Source: a virus. Taken from it: a DNA stretch of 24,320 nt. The position numbers and the translations under genes were made by a program. The notes beneath the pieces are model-generated. The model was not told where the DNA came from and did not search any database. It saw only the letters and a program-made list of their open reading frames with translations. The stretch is from positions 1 through 24,320 of the IMG/VR virus record IMGVR_UViG_3300028025_007010; one strand, given 5' to 3'. Each line of letters opens with the position of its first letter. The stretch's first letter is position 1. This document shows, piece by piece, positions 15,611 through 23,116 of the stretch.

Positions 15611-15634
15611 ATGGGAAATAAAAAATTCCCATGA
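15611..15634 (+). promoter_or_regulatory. Hairpin and 7-codon minicistron overlapping the gp25 start
   Basis: ATGGGAA (15611-15617) and TTCCCAT (15626-15632) form a perfect 7-bp stem with an 8-nt A-rich loop; the 3' arm contains the first two bases of the gp25 ATG. The same stretch reads as a tiny frame, MGNKKFP, whose TGA (15632-15634) overlaps the gp25 start as ATGA. Either could couple or limit gp25 translation. Both the stem and the minicistron are visible in the sequence; their use is unproven. Confidence 0.3.
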
Positions 15635-16002
15635 GAGAGATTTACAATAGGGATCCGCTTGATCCCAACTACAATCCTTATCAAATAGAGGTCACAGATC
15701 CAATAGAGATTTGTATAGGCCAACTTAAAATGATGCTTCTTACTAATAAGGGCGAAGTTTTGGGTGATCCTAAATTTGGACTAAATCTGGAAGATCTTAT
15801 ATTTAACCTTGAGCTTTCAGAATCTAGTATTAGAAAGGAATTGGATCTTTTTCTTAAGGTCTATGTTCCATTATTTTCAGTACTTGGAGGTAGCTATGAT
15901 CTCAGATTCTATGTTGGTACATTAAGAGACATCGCAACATTAGATTTTAAATTACCACAGGATGGAAAATTAAGTCCATTAGTTACATTAAGATTAACAT
16001 AA
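15631..16002 (+). CDS. gp25: gp25-like baseplate wedge protein
   Basis: A 123-aa member of the gp25/GPW family, close to the usual family length. The diagnostic segment is TNKGEVLGDPKFGLNLEDLI (38-57): after a helix (IEICIGQLKMML) the chain turns at a GE(V/R)-x-x-x-P-x-FG-x-x-L-x-D-L/I motif that is typical of gp25. The C-terminal part adds strands (YDLRFYVGT and LSPLVTLRLT). In T4 and other contractile systems, gp25 forms part of the wedge core and is proposed to trigger sheath assembly or contraction. The ATG is embedded in a hairpin, described separately. The gp6-like gene starts 8 nt after the stop, and the gp25-gp6 order matches T4-like wedge clusters. Confidence 0.87.
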   Translation: MREIYNRDPLDPNYNPYQIEVTDPIEICIGQLKMMLLTNKGEVLGDPKFGLNLEDLIFNLELSESSIRKELDLFLKVYVPLFSVLGGSYDLRFYVGTLRDIATLDFKLPQDGKLSPLVTLRLT

Positions 16003-16010
16003 TAATAGAT

Positions 16011-17735
16011 ATGAACATTTTTAAGAAAAATAACATTTTAATAAACGGTCTTCTTGGGGATACGTTTAATTTTTTGCAGGCAACATATAACCAGACAGCA
16101 AACGTATTTACTGTTGCTTCAGCCTGGGGACAAATATTATTTGTGTTGCAAAATCTATCCCAGATGATTCTGTATTTTATAGAGGATTCCATAACGGAAT
16201 TGAATATAGACCAGGCAACTAGGGATTATTCGGTTAGAAGCTTAGCTAGAATAGCTGGATATGATTCTGGTAGAGCTAGTGCTGCTCAGGGTGAAGTTTC
16301 ACTTAAATGGAATACAAGGGAAGGCGGAGTAGGTGGAGGAGCCGTTATAATAAAAAATAATACCCAAATTAGATGTCAGGAAAACGGAAAAACATATTCT
16401 CTCAGATTCAGTAGTCCTGAAGTAACTATACCACTTACAAGAGGAAATAATCTTAGAGTAAAGTTAGTACAAGGAACTTTTGAAACAGCTCTTTTAACAG
16501 GGACGGGTCAATCTCTGCAAAGTTATAATTTACCTTCAACCTCGGGAGCTTTTCTGGATCAATTTTATGTTGATGTTTATGTTAATGAGGAAAAATGGAG
16601 AAGATATGATTCATTATACGATATTCCACTTAATGGTAAAGGATATTTAGTTAGAACCGGCATACAGGAAGGACTTGATGTTTATTTTGGTAATTCTAAT
16701 TTCGGTATGGTCCCACCTAGAGGATCTAGAATAAGAGTCGAATATCTTAAAACTAATGGAATAAGTGGTAATGCCAATTCAACCAAGGATAATCAATTGA
16801 CATACAGATTTTCCAGTCAGGGAACTGACCTCTTCGGAGCATCAGTTGATCTTAATCTTTATATAGATGTTAATAACGAAATAGATCCAGCGTTTGGTAC
16901 TAATCCAGAATCTCTTAATTTAATAAGACTGGTTGCACCTAAAACTTCAAGATCTTTTGTTTTCGCAAACCCTGATAATTATGAGGTATTTTTAAATAAG
17001 TTAGGAATATTTTCTCAGATTCAGGCATTTTCAACATTTGATGATGATTATCTTGATGATGATAATGTGGTTTACATATATCTAGTTCCTGATGTTACGC
17101 TAAATATATCCTCTAATGAAGATTATTTTAGTGTTCCCGTTTCTGACTTCTTTTTAAGTAATGCACAGAAGGCAAGAGTACTTAATCTCATAGAGGACTC
17201 CGGTTCCATGATAGCAACAACGGTGGTTAAAATTGTGCAACCAGTGATAACTAGATTTGTAGGAAATGCTATATTAAGTATATTTGAAGGTTCAGACCCG
17301 GAGACAATAAGACAGGCGGTAAGGAAGAAAATTTCAGATTATATGTTAAATCTGAAAAGAAGAGATAAAATACCAAAATCTGATATAATAGCATTGATAG
17401 AATCAGTGTCTGGAGTTGATTCAGTTTCCTTCTACTTTATCGGACAGGCCAATGAGCAGAACCAAATAAACATACAGGATTTGGATAATGTTTCTCAGGC
17501 CCAACTGGATGAAGTTATAGGGATGGATCAATTTGGTGATATAATCATAGGTAGAAATCAATTGATCCTTTTAAGAGGAGGATGGACGGATAGAAACGGA
17601 ACATCATACACTGAGGATTTTGTTGACGGAAAACCAGGTCCGCTCAATGTAACAATATCATCCATAGTTCCTAATTCTTTTAGAATGGAATTAAATAGCT
17701 CTATGAAAACCCAAATAATTAATCAGGGAAGCTAA
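16011..17735 (+). CDS. gp6: Baseplate wedge protein, gp6/baseplate J-like
   Basis: A 574-aa protein of the baseplate J (P2 gpJ, T4 gp6) type. Residues 1-90 are helical and include FLQATYNQTANVFTVASAWG and the motif YSVRSLARIAGY, which in this family precedes the beta domains. The strongest signature is around 224-251: VYFGNSNFGMVPPRGSRIRV, followed by EYLKTNGISGN. This matches the family's FGdG-x-G-x-x-P-x-G-s-x-I-x-V-x-Y and GN pattern. Later regions contain LVAPKTSRSFVFANPDNYEV, a family-like junction, and helical and strand segments to a beta-rich end (GPLNVTISSIVPNSFRMEL). The wedge gp6 ring in T4 drives the baseplate's change on attachment. The gene lies directly behind gp25, as expected. 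Confidence 0.82.
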   Translation: MNIFKKNNILINGLLGDTFNFLQATYNQTANVFTVASAWGQILFVLQNLSQMILYFIEDSITELNIDQATRDYSVRSLARIAGYDSGRASAAQGEVSLKWNTREGGVGGGAVIIKNNTQIRCQENGKTYSLRFSSPEVTIPLTRGNNLRVKLVQGTFETALLTGTGQSLQSYNLPSTSGAFLDQFYVDVYVNEEKWRRYDSLYDIPLNGKGYLVRTGIQEGLDVYFGNSNFGMVPPRGSRIRVEYLKTNGISGNANSTKDNQLTYRFSSQGTDLFGASVDLNLYIDVNNEIDPAFGTNPESLNLIRLVAPKTSRSFVFANPDNYEVFLNKLGIFSQIQAFSTFDDDYLDDDNVVYIYLVPDVTLNISSNEDYFSVPVSDFFLSNAQKARVLNLIEDSGSMIATTVVKIVQPVITRFVGNAILSIFEGSDPETIRQAVRKKISDYMLNLKRRDKIPKSDIIALIESVSGVDSVSFYFIGQANEQNQINIQDLDNVSQAQLDEVIGMDQFGDIIIGRNQLILLRGGWTDRNGTSYTEDFVDGKPGPLNVTISSIVPNSFRMELNSSMKTQIINQGS

Positions 17736-17750
17736 AAATTTTAAGAAATA

Positions 17751-18281
17751 ATGCAAAATTACACTCCATTTTTCGAGGGCGAGGATAAAGGTATAAATTA
17801 TACCGTTGCTGGAATAAAACCAAAAACGTCAAATACAACTTTCTATAATAATAGGGATGTATACCAATCTTCCGAGCTTGCTCTAATCAGAGCAAATAAC
17901 ATAGGATGCTCTGGGTACAGAGCAACAATTACTAATGCAAATGGAGAATATAAATATGCTCCTTGCTCAAATGTGCAGGAATATAAAAAAATAATGAAAG
18001 AATTATCCAAAGTTACAGTAGAAAGAAGATACTATGATTTTGATCCGGATAAAAATATTTATGACGTAATGAACAGCTTCAACGATAATCTATATAATGG
18101 GTTTGCTTATGAAGATCAAATACTCAGGAGAAGTTTATCCAATGTTATATACAAGGATCCAGTGAAGGAGGGGATATTGAATTATTTTCAGAGAGTGGTT
18201 TATGGGTTAATTGAATCAACGAAGGAGATTAAAAATTTCTTCAATTATACAGTAAAAAGAAATAATAAAAGAGTTTTTTAA
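17751..18281 (+). CDS. Hypothetical baseplate-associated protein, 176 aa
   Basis: A 176-aa frame between the gp6-like gene (15-nt gap) and the large wedge/fibre gene (6-nt gap). It starts with an aromatic, Asn-rich stretch (NYTPFFEGEDKGINY), then has a helix-forming part rich in R, Y and K (NIGCSGYRATIT, then EYKKIMKELSKVTVERRYYD), and a C-terminal helix (FQRVVYGLIESTKEIKNFF) ending in a basic tail. There is no signal peptide, membrane helix or known motif. In T4-like clusters this spot is often taken by a small wedge partner, so a baseplate accessory role is reasonable but inferred from position only. Confidence 0.6.
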   Translation: MQNYTPFFEGEDKGINYTVAGIKPKTSNTTFYNNRDVYQSSELALIRANNIGCSGYRATITNANGEYKYAPCSNVQEYKKIMKELSKVTVERRYYDFDPDKNIYDVMNSFNDNLYNGFAYEDQILRRSLSNVIYKDPVKEGILNYFQRVVYGLIESTKEIKNFFNYTVKRNNKRVF

Positions 18282-18287
18282 TTTAAG

Positions 18288-21200
18288 ATGGCAGATATAA
18301 GACTTAAGTTTTTCAATAAGGAAGGTAATCCATTAAATTTTGATTACATCGGACCAACTGGAGCTAATCCTTTAGATTCCAAATTTACGTACCGTACATC
18401 CATATCAGGTGCTAGTAATCCAGGTGACCTGGATATCACAGAATTTCCAACATATTATAATTTCTTATTTAATGTTGAAGATCTTAATGCATTCGATATG
18501 GAATCCTGGTATACAGAAGCCGTTTATTGTTTAGATAGGGGCACTGAAATATATCTGGAAGGATCCGTTGCTGGACAGAATGACTTTAGAGGGAAGATAT
18601 CAGCCGTTAATCTATTGGGTACACAATTAACAATAACTATACCTAGTGACTACTATTCAGGACAGAGTATAATTAGTCCGGATAATCAAATATACTTTAC
18701 CACTCCCTATAAAAATAGACCGGGTGGATATTTTAAGGGAAATATTTATTTCGATCCCGTATCTGCTAATCTATATGAGAATGAGCAGATATTTGTTGTG
18801 CAGGAATTTTATAATGTAACCACATCACAAATTACATACGGGCTTCCTCATACAGGTGCAACTGGAGCTACTGCTTCGCCACAATGGAGAAGTAGATGGT
18901 ATAACGATAACTATGGTGAAACTGACGTTTCAGAAATAATATTTACTTATTCAATATCTGATCAGCTTGATGGTGGCGACGGTGAACCCTTAATAGTTAG
19001 TTATCCTAACATGATTTTTGATGTTGATGTTGATCCTAATGATTTCTATTCTAATGGATATGTCAATACAACAACTTCGTCTATTAATTCCAGTGCACTA
19101 CCAATAAACGTTGCTCTAAATGGCCCGGAGGGTGCGGAAAACATTTATGAGAGAAAGCTTATAGTTGATGACATATCCACAGGAACCCCGGAAAAAATAT
19201 TAGAGGTAGATTACTACGGACAAATAATAGGAGAGGACGAGAGATTTAAAGTGCTTTTAGCAAATCTCGGAAGATCTTTTTATAATAGTGATTCAGTTAT
19301 ACTTAGGGACCATGATCCTGCGGAACCATTACCCAATTATTTAGAGATAAATGAGAAAAGGAAGGAACTTATGGTAGCTGGGGAGGAAATATTTCCCTAT
19401 ATTGGTAGTTATAAAGGTCTTATTAATGCTCTTAAGTTTTTTGGTTATCAGGATCTTAGAATAAAAGAATATTGGTTAAACCTTAAATATAATGGACTAA
19501 GAGTAGAATCTCCTATCCAGCAGAATAAGAATTTTTTAAATGCAATCAATAAACAGCAATCTCAGGGATATAACATGTCATATCAGATTGGTGATATATT
19601 GGACAACCCTAATTCTGGTAAATATAAGCTTACACAAACATACGGACCTAATAAAAATGGGGAGTATGTACTTGATGTTACATCGGAGGACACACTAATA
19701 CCAAGCAGAACATATAAAAAGACCTCTTTATTTGGACTTTATTATGATCTTAATAAAGTAACCGGTGAGGAAGATGAATTTAATCTGCCAATAGTGGAGG
19801 ATGCTTTTAAATTCACGCAAGAGGAGGTACTTATTAAAATATTTGCTCTGAAAGAAAGATTAAAGAGAGATTATCTTCCATTAAACGCCAGAATCATAGA
19901 TATAACTGGAGAGGGTATTTATTTTGGTGTATATAACACCAAATCATGGACCGATATAATGGGAAGATCTGATTTTGATTCAGGGTTTGATTTCGATTTT
20001 TATCCCAATCCGGATTTCGGTTTTTTAGAGGATCTAAGAAACTTTTCAGTCCGTCCGTTACCCGGTGCTATACAAAGTCCTAGTTCATATAACAATAGTT
20101 ATTCTTCAACCGTACAGTTTCTGGGAGGTACAGGAAGTGCTATTTATTTTAGCGGAAATTTACCAAATGGATCCACTGGACCTAATCCGGTACTAAATTT
20201 ATACATAGGCCAGACCTATGAATTTAGTATTTCTGATACGTCCACTTATAATTATGACCTTATAATTACAACTGACCCAAATTTAACTCAGATTGATCCA
20301 CTTGGAATAATTAATAACGGTGCAACTGGTGGTAATTCAATTACCTGGTATATAGAACCTAGTCAAACATCACCGGTATACTATTATTCGTCAGCAAATC
20401 CTTCATTAATGCTGGGTACCATTAATATACTTTCACCTATATTATCAGATTTAGGTAACACTATAAATCCATTAGATTCACAACAAATCTATAGCAGTCA
20501 ACAGAATCAATCGATGATAAGTGCTATAAATAATTTCTATAAACTTAAACAGGGGGGAAAGGTAATAGAGCTTGGTGACGATAAGTATGATCCTGTTGCA
20601 TACATAGATCCTAATACGGGACAGCAATATGAAGTACCTATTGGAATGCCAGTAATACTGGAATTATTCCCTGATATTTGGACATGGAATGAACTTAATA
20701 CAAGTTGGGATTCCATAATAATACCTGCATATAGGGTTGGTGATAGAGTTGAGGTTCCGTCCGTTCCATCATTTGGTACCGTTGTTGGTGTTAGTTATTC
20801 CACAGGAACATATGATGTACTGCTGGACGCTCCTTACAATACCACTTCAAATTACGGTGAAATGGAGCTTTTTGCTACAACGCAGGTATTTCTATTATTG
20901 ACGTGGGGTAATATAGATTTTTCTAATGCTATGGAGATAGAATGGATAGTTGATAAAACTACTACCCAATCAGGATCCCCTTATAATTTTAATTTTAGAG
21001 GACCAATAGCGGACTTTTATAAAATGGCACATTTCTTACCATATAGTGGAGAATATAAGATTACGTGCAATGTATATGATGCCTTTAATGCTAAAAGCAC
21101 AGTTATTAAGAATTCGATAATAAAGGTTCAGCCAAAAACTATTGATATTGATTCCTGGACTAGATATAGAGAGGTTGAAAATTATATATGGGATAATGTT

Positions 21201-23069
21201 GATCGAGGATGGGACTCATATAAATCAATATGGGAATATCCTGCCGAGGGAGATAGCGTGGAGGTTCTGGAAAAAACAATACCTTCGGAGATCCTTAAGT
21301 TTGCTACTTATGGTAATAAAGCCGAAGAGGGACAGAGTTTATTAGTTAAAACAAATCTTGATCCAGTTGGAGCAACGGGGGAGATATTATTGACGCAGAA
21401 TATTATAGCTATAGACGAGATATATGCACTTCAGATATTTACGGGTCAATATGGATCTGCCACCATAGCCACTTTAACCCCGCATGGTTTAAATGATGGT
21501 GATGAATTAACAATAATAGGAAGTATACCCGAAATAGATGGAAGATGGACAGCAAATATAGTTTCACCTACTGTATTTACTATACCTTCTATAATTTCAA
21601 ATTCATGGAACGGTGTTGTTCTTGAGACAACCCCGGTAAATAGATATGTTATAGACCCAACAATATACACGGCACAAAAAATTACCGGAGCTGGATTAAT
21701 AAAGGTCTATGTAAATAATAGGGAAATTGGTAGTGCTGATGCTGGTGATACTTTATATCACACCGCAAATGCAATAACTTCTTCGATAAACTCACTAAGA
21801 ACATACCCTGACTATTTTGCATCTTGTCTAAATCCTAGTACAGATCCAGTTTCCATTATAATATATGCTCCCGACGAATTAGGATCCGATCAGAATGGTG
21901 TTTCTTTATCTGCTGATGTTAGCGGAACACTGTCGATAAATTTTATATCAAGCACTCTTGAAAATGGGGTAAGCCCATCGGAAACATATGTTTATTGGTC
22001 GGAAAATTCGGAGATATATCCTAATGATAATTTAAGATTTTGGGGAACTAAAAATCTAGACTGGCAGATATTTAATGAAGCTAGTTGGAATGATGGCTAT
22101 GCGCATAGTTGGTATGATTTTGAATTTAATAATGATTGGTTAGGTGGATATGAATTGCATACTATATTACCTGGTGACCATGTAAAAGTAAGCACTGGAA
22201 ACTCAACATATCCATTCCCGGTAGGTGTTACTCTAACCAGTGCTGGAAGTTCCATGACTATACAGGATGTTGCCGATCAATTAAATAATTCAAACGAAAC
22301 ACACATAACTAATTTTTATTATAGACCTATACCTAGTGATACTGGATCATTAAGCACAATAACTGGACCTATTAATCTGGATCTTACTAATGTGTCGGTC
22401 CCTGTTAGTACATATCCAGCTCCACCTTCACTAATAGGAGGTAGTAATGTATTGATACCTAATTTCGGTTACACTGGAGGTACACCTATAACAACAACGT
22501 CAACAACAACGACAACAACAATAGCCCCTTCCACAACGACAACCACGACTTCGACAACCACGACTTCGACAACGACAACAACCACAGCGTCACCTACAAC
22601 GACAACAACGACTACCATAGATCCTTGTTTACTTGCAGGTAACGCAGTAATGATTTATCCGACAACAACCACAACAACAACAACAGCGGCACCTACAACG
22701 ACAACAACCACAACGACTGAACCACCTGGTACAGGACAAGTTGCTATTATCAATAATGACCTTACCGGAACTATTGATGACGTGGAGGTGAATTCGAGCC
22801 CCATCCTTATAAACGTAGGATCATTCCCAGTACCGGGCGGAGGAGTTGCATCAGGAAGTTATGGACTTGCGATACCTGGCCTTTCTACGGTGAGAGTATT
22901 TGTTACGATATCAGCAGATACTGCTGTAAATCTTTCATTAAGTACAGGATATACCGATTGTGTTGAAGCTTCGGCTCTTACTGGATATGCGGAATTTACT
23001 GGGGTTGACTTATCATCAAATGCAGACATAACAATAACATTACAGCCGGAGGGATCTGCGTGTGTATAA
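18288..23069 (+). CDS. Giant baseplate wedge/tail-fibre fusion protein, 1593 aa
   Basis: The largest gene in the window, apparently a wedge module joined to a long fibre. Residues about 355-420 contain the segment GEEIFPYIGSYKGLINALKF, then FGYQDLRIKEYWLN, a pattern of P2 gpI/gp7-type wedge proteins. Residues 605-716 form a cupredoxin-like module (LNLYIGQTYEFSISDTSTYN) that ends YYYSSANPSLMLGTINI, with Ser and Asn where copper-binding Cys and His would be. Next come an SH3-like segment (815-865, YRVGDRVEVPSVP), a PKD-like module (to about 950, SGEYKITCNVYDAFN), and Trp-rich sections around 955-990 and 1234-1291. Poly-Thr linkers occupy 1402-1443 and 1459-1477, and a small beta/Ig-like domain closes the protein. 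Short TGATGAT and GPTGAN pieces near the start are fibre-like. The C-terminal modules are probably the outward, host-facing part. The domain split is inferred; no search was run. Confidence 0.7.
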   Translation: MADIRLKFFNKEGNPLNFDYIGPTGANPLDSKFTYRTSISGASNPGDLDITEFPTYYNFLFNVEDLNAFDMESWYTEAVYCLDRGTEIYLEGSVAGQNDFRGKISAVNLLGTQLTITIPSDYYSGQSIISPDNQIYFTTPYKNRPGGYFKGNIYFDPVSANLYENEQIFVVQEFYNVTTSQITYGLPHTGATGATASPQWRSRWYNDNYGETDVSEIIFTYSISDQLDGGDGEPLIVSYPNMIFDVDVDPNDFYSNGYVNTTTSSINSSALPINVALNGPEGAENIYERKLIVDDISTGTPEKILEVDYYGQIIGEDERFKVLLANLGRSFYNSDSVILRDHDPAEPLPNYLEINEKRKELMVAGEEIFPYIGSYKGLINALKFFGYQDLRIKEYWLNLKYNGLRVESPIQQNKNFLNAINKQQSQGYNMSYQIGDILDNPNSGKYKLTQTYGPNKNGEYVLDVTSEDTLIPSRTYKKTSLFGLYYDLNKVTGEEDEFNLPIVEDAFKFTQEEVLIKIFALKERLKRDYLPLNARIIDITGEGIYFGVYNTKSWTDIMGRSDFDSGFDFDFYPNPDFGFLEDLRNFSVRPLPGAIQSPSSYNNSYSSTVQFLGGTGSAIYFSGNLPNGSTGPNPVLNLYIGQTYEFSISDTSTYNYDLIITTDPNLTQIDPLGIINNGATGGNSITWYIEPSQTSPVYYYSSANPSLMLGTINILSPILSDLGNTINPLDSQQIYSSQQNQSMISAINNFYKLKQGGKVIELGDDKYDPVAYIDPNTGQQYEVPIGMPVILELFPDIWTWNELNTSWDSIIIPAYRVGDRVEVPSVPSFGTVVGVSYSTGTYDVLLDAPYNTTSNYGEMELFATTQVFLLLTWGNIDFSNAMEIEWIVDKTTTQSGSPYNFNFRGPIADFYKMAHFLPYSGEYKITCNVYDAFNAKSTVIKNSIIKVQPKTIDIDSWTRYREVENYIWDNVDRGWDSYKSIWEYPAEGDSVEVLEKTIPSEILKFATYGNKAEEGQSLLVKTNLDPVGATGEILLTQNIIAIDEIYALQIFTGQYGSATIATLTPHGLNDGDELTIIGSIPEIDGRWTANIVSPTVFTIPSIISNSWNGVVLETTPVNRYVIDPTIYTAQKITGAGLIKVYVNNREIGSADAGDTLYHTANAITSSINSLRTYPDYFASCLNPSTDPVSIIIYAPDELGSDQNGVSLSADVSGTLSINFISSTLENGVSPSETYVYWSENSEIYPNDNLRFWGTKNLDWQIFNEASWNDGYAHSWYDFEFNNDWLGGYELHTILPGDHVKVSTGNSTYPFPVGVTLTSAGSSMTIQDVADQLNNSNETHITNFYYRPIPSDTGSLSTITGPINLDLTNVSVPVSTYPAPPSLIGGSNVLIPNFGYTGGTPITTTSTTTTTTIAPSTTTTTTSTTTTSTTTTTTASPTTTTTTTIDPCLLAGNAVMIYPTTTTTTTTAAPTTTTTTTTEPPGTGQVAIINNDLTGTIDDVEVNSSPILINVGSFPVPGGGVASGSYGLAIPGLSTVRVFVTISADTAVNLSLSTGYTDCVEASALTGYAEFTGVDLSSNADITITLQPEGSACV
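22491..22616 (+). repeat. Poly-threonine linker, first tract
   Basis: An in-frame run of ACA, ACG, ACC and ACT codons encoding threonine with a few Ser, Ala, Ile and Pro interruptions (for example IAPS and ASP). The codon mixture means it is not a simple trinucleotide microsatellite. It separates the fibre body from a small Cys-containing segment, IDPCLLAGNAVMIYP. Such linkers are likely flexible or O-glycosylated, which is inference. Confidence 0.9.
22662..22718 (+). repeat. Poly-threonine linker, second tract
   Basis: A second in-frame Thr tract, split by AAP and ending before EPPGTG, leading into the closing beta domain of the 1593-aa protein. The same mix of ACN codons as the first tract is seen. 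Confidence 0.9.
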
Positions 23070-23116
23070 TAATACCCTAAGAATTTAATAATGTTTAAAA
23101 AATATAAAATACAAAA

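Noticed and set aside
21142-21345. Small forward frame (67 aa) inside the 1593-aa gene
   Set aside because: Out of frame with a long intact gene and with no independent leader or recognisable product.
22491-22718. Poly-Thr coding tracts as a phase-variable microsatellite
   Set aside because: The codons are mixed ACA, ACG, ACC and ACT with Ser/Ala/Pro interruptions, not a uniform slippage-prone repeat, and changes would stay in frame.
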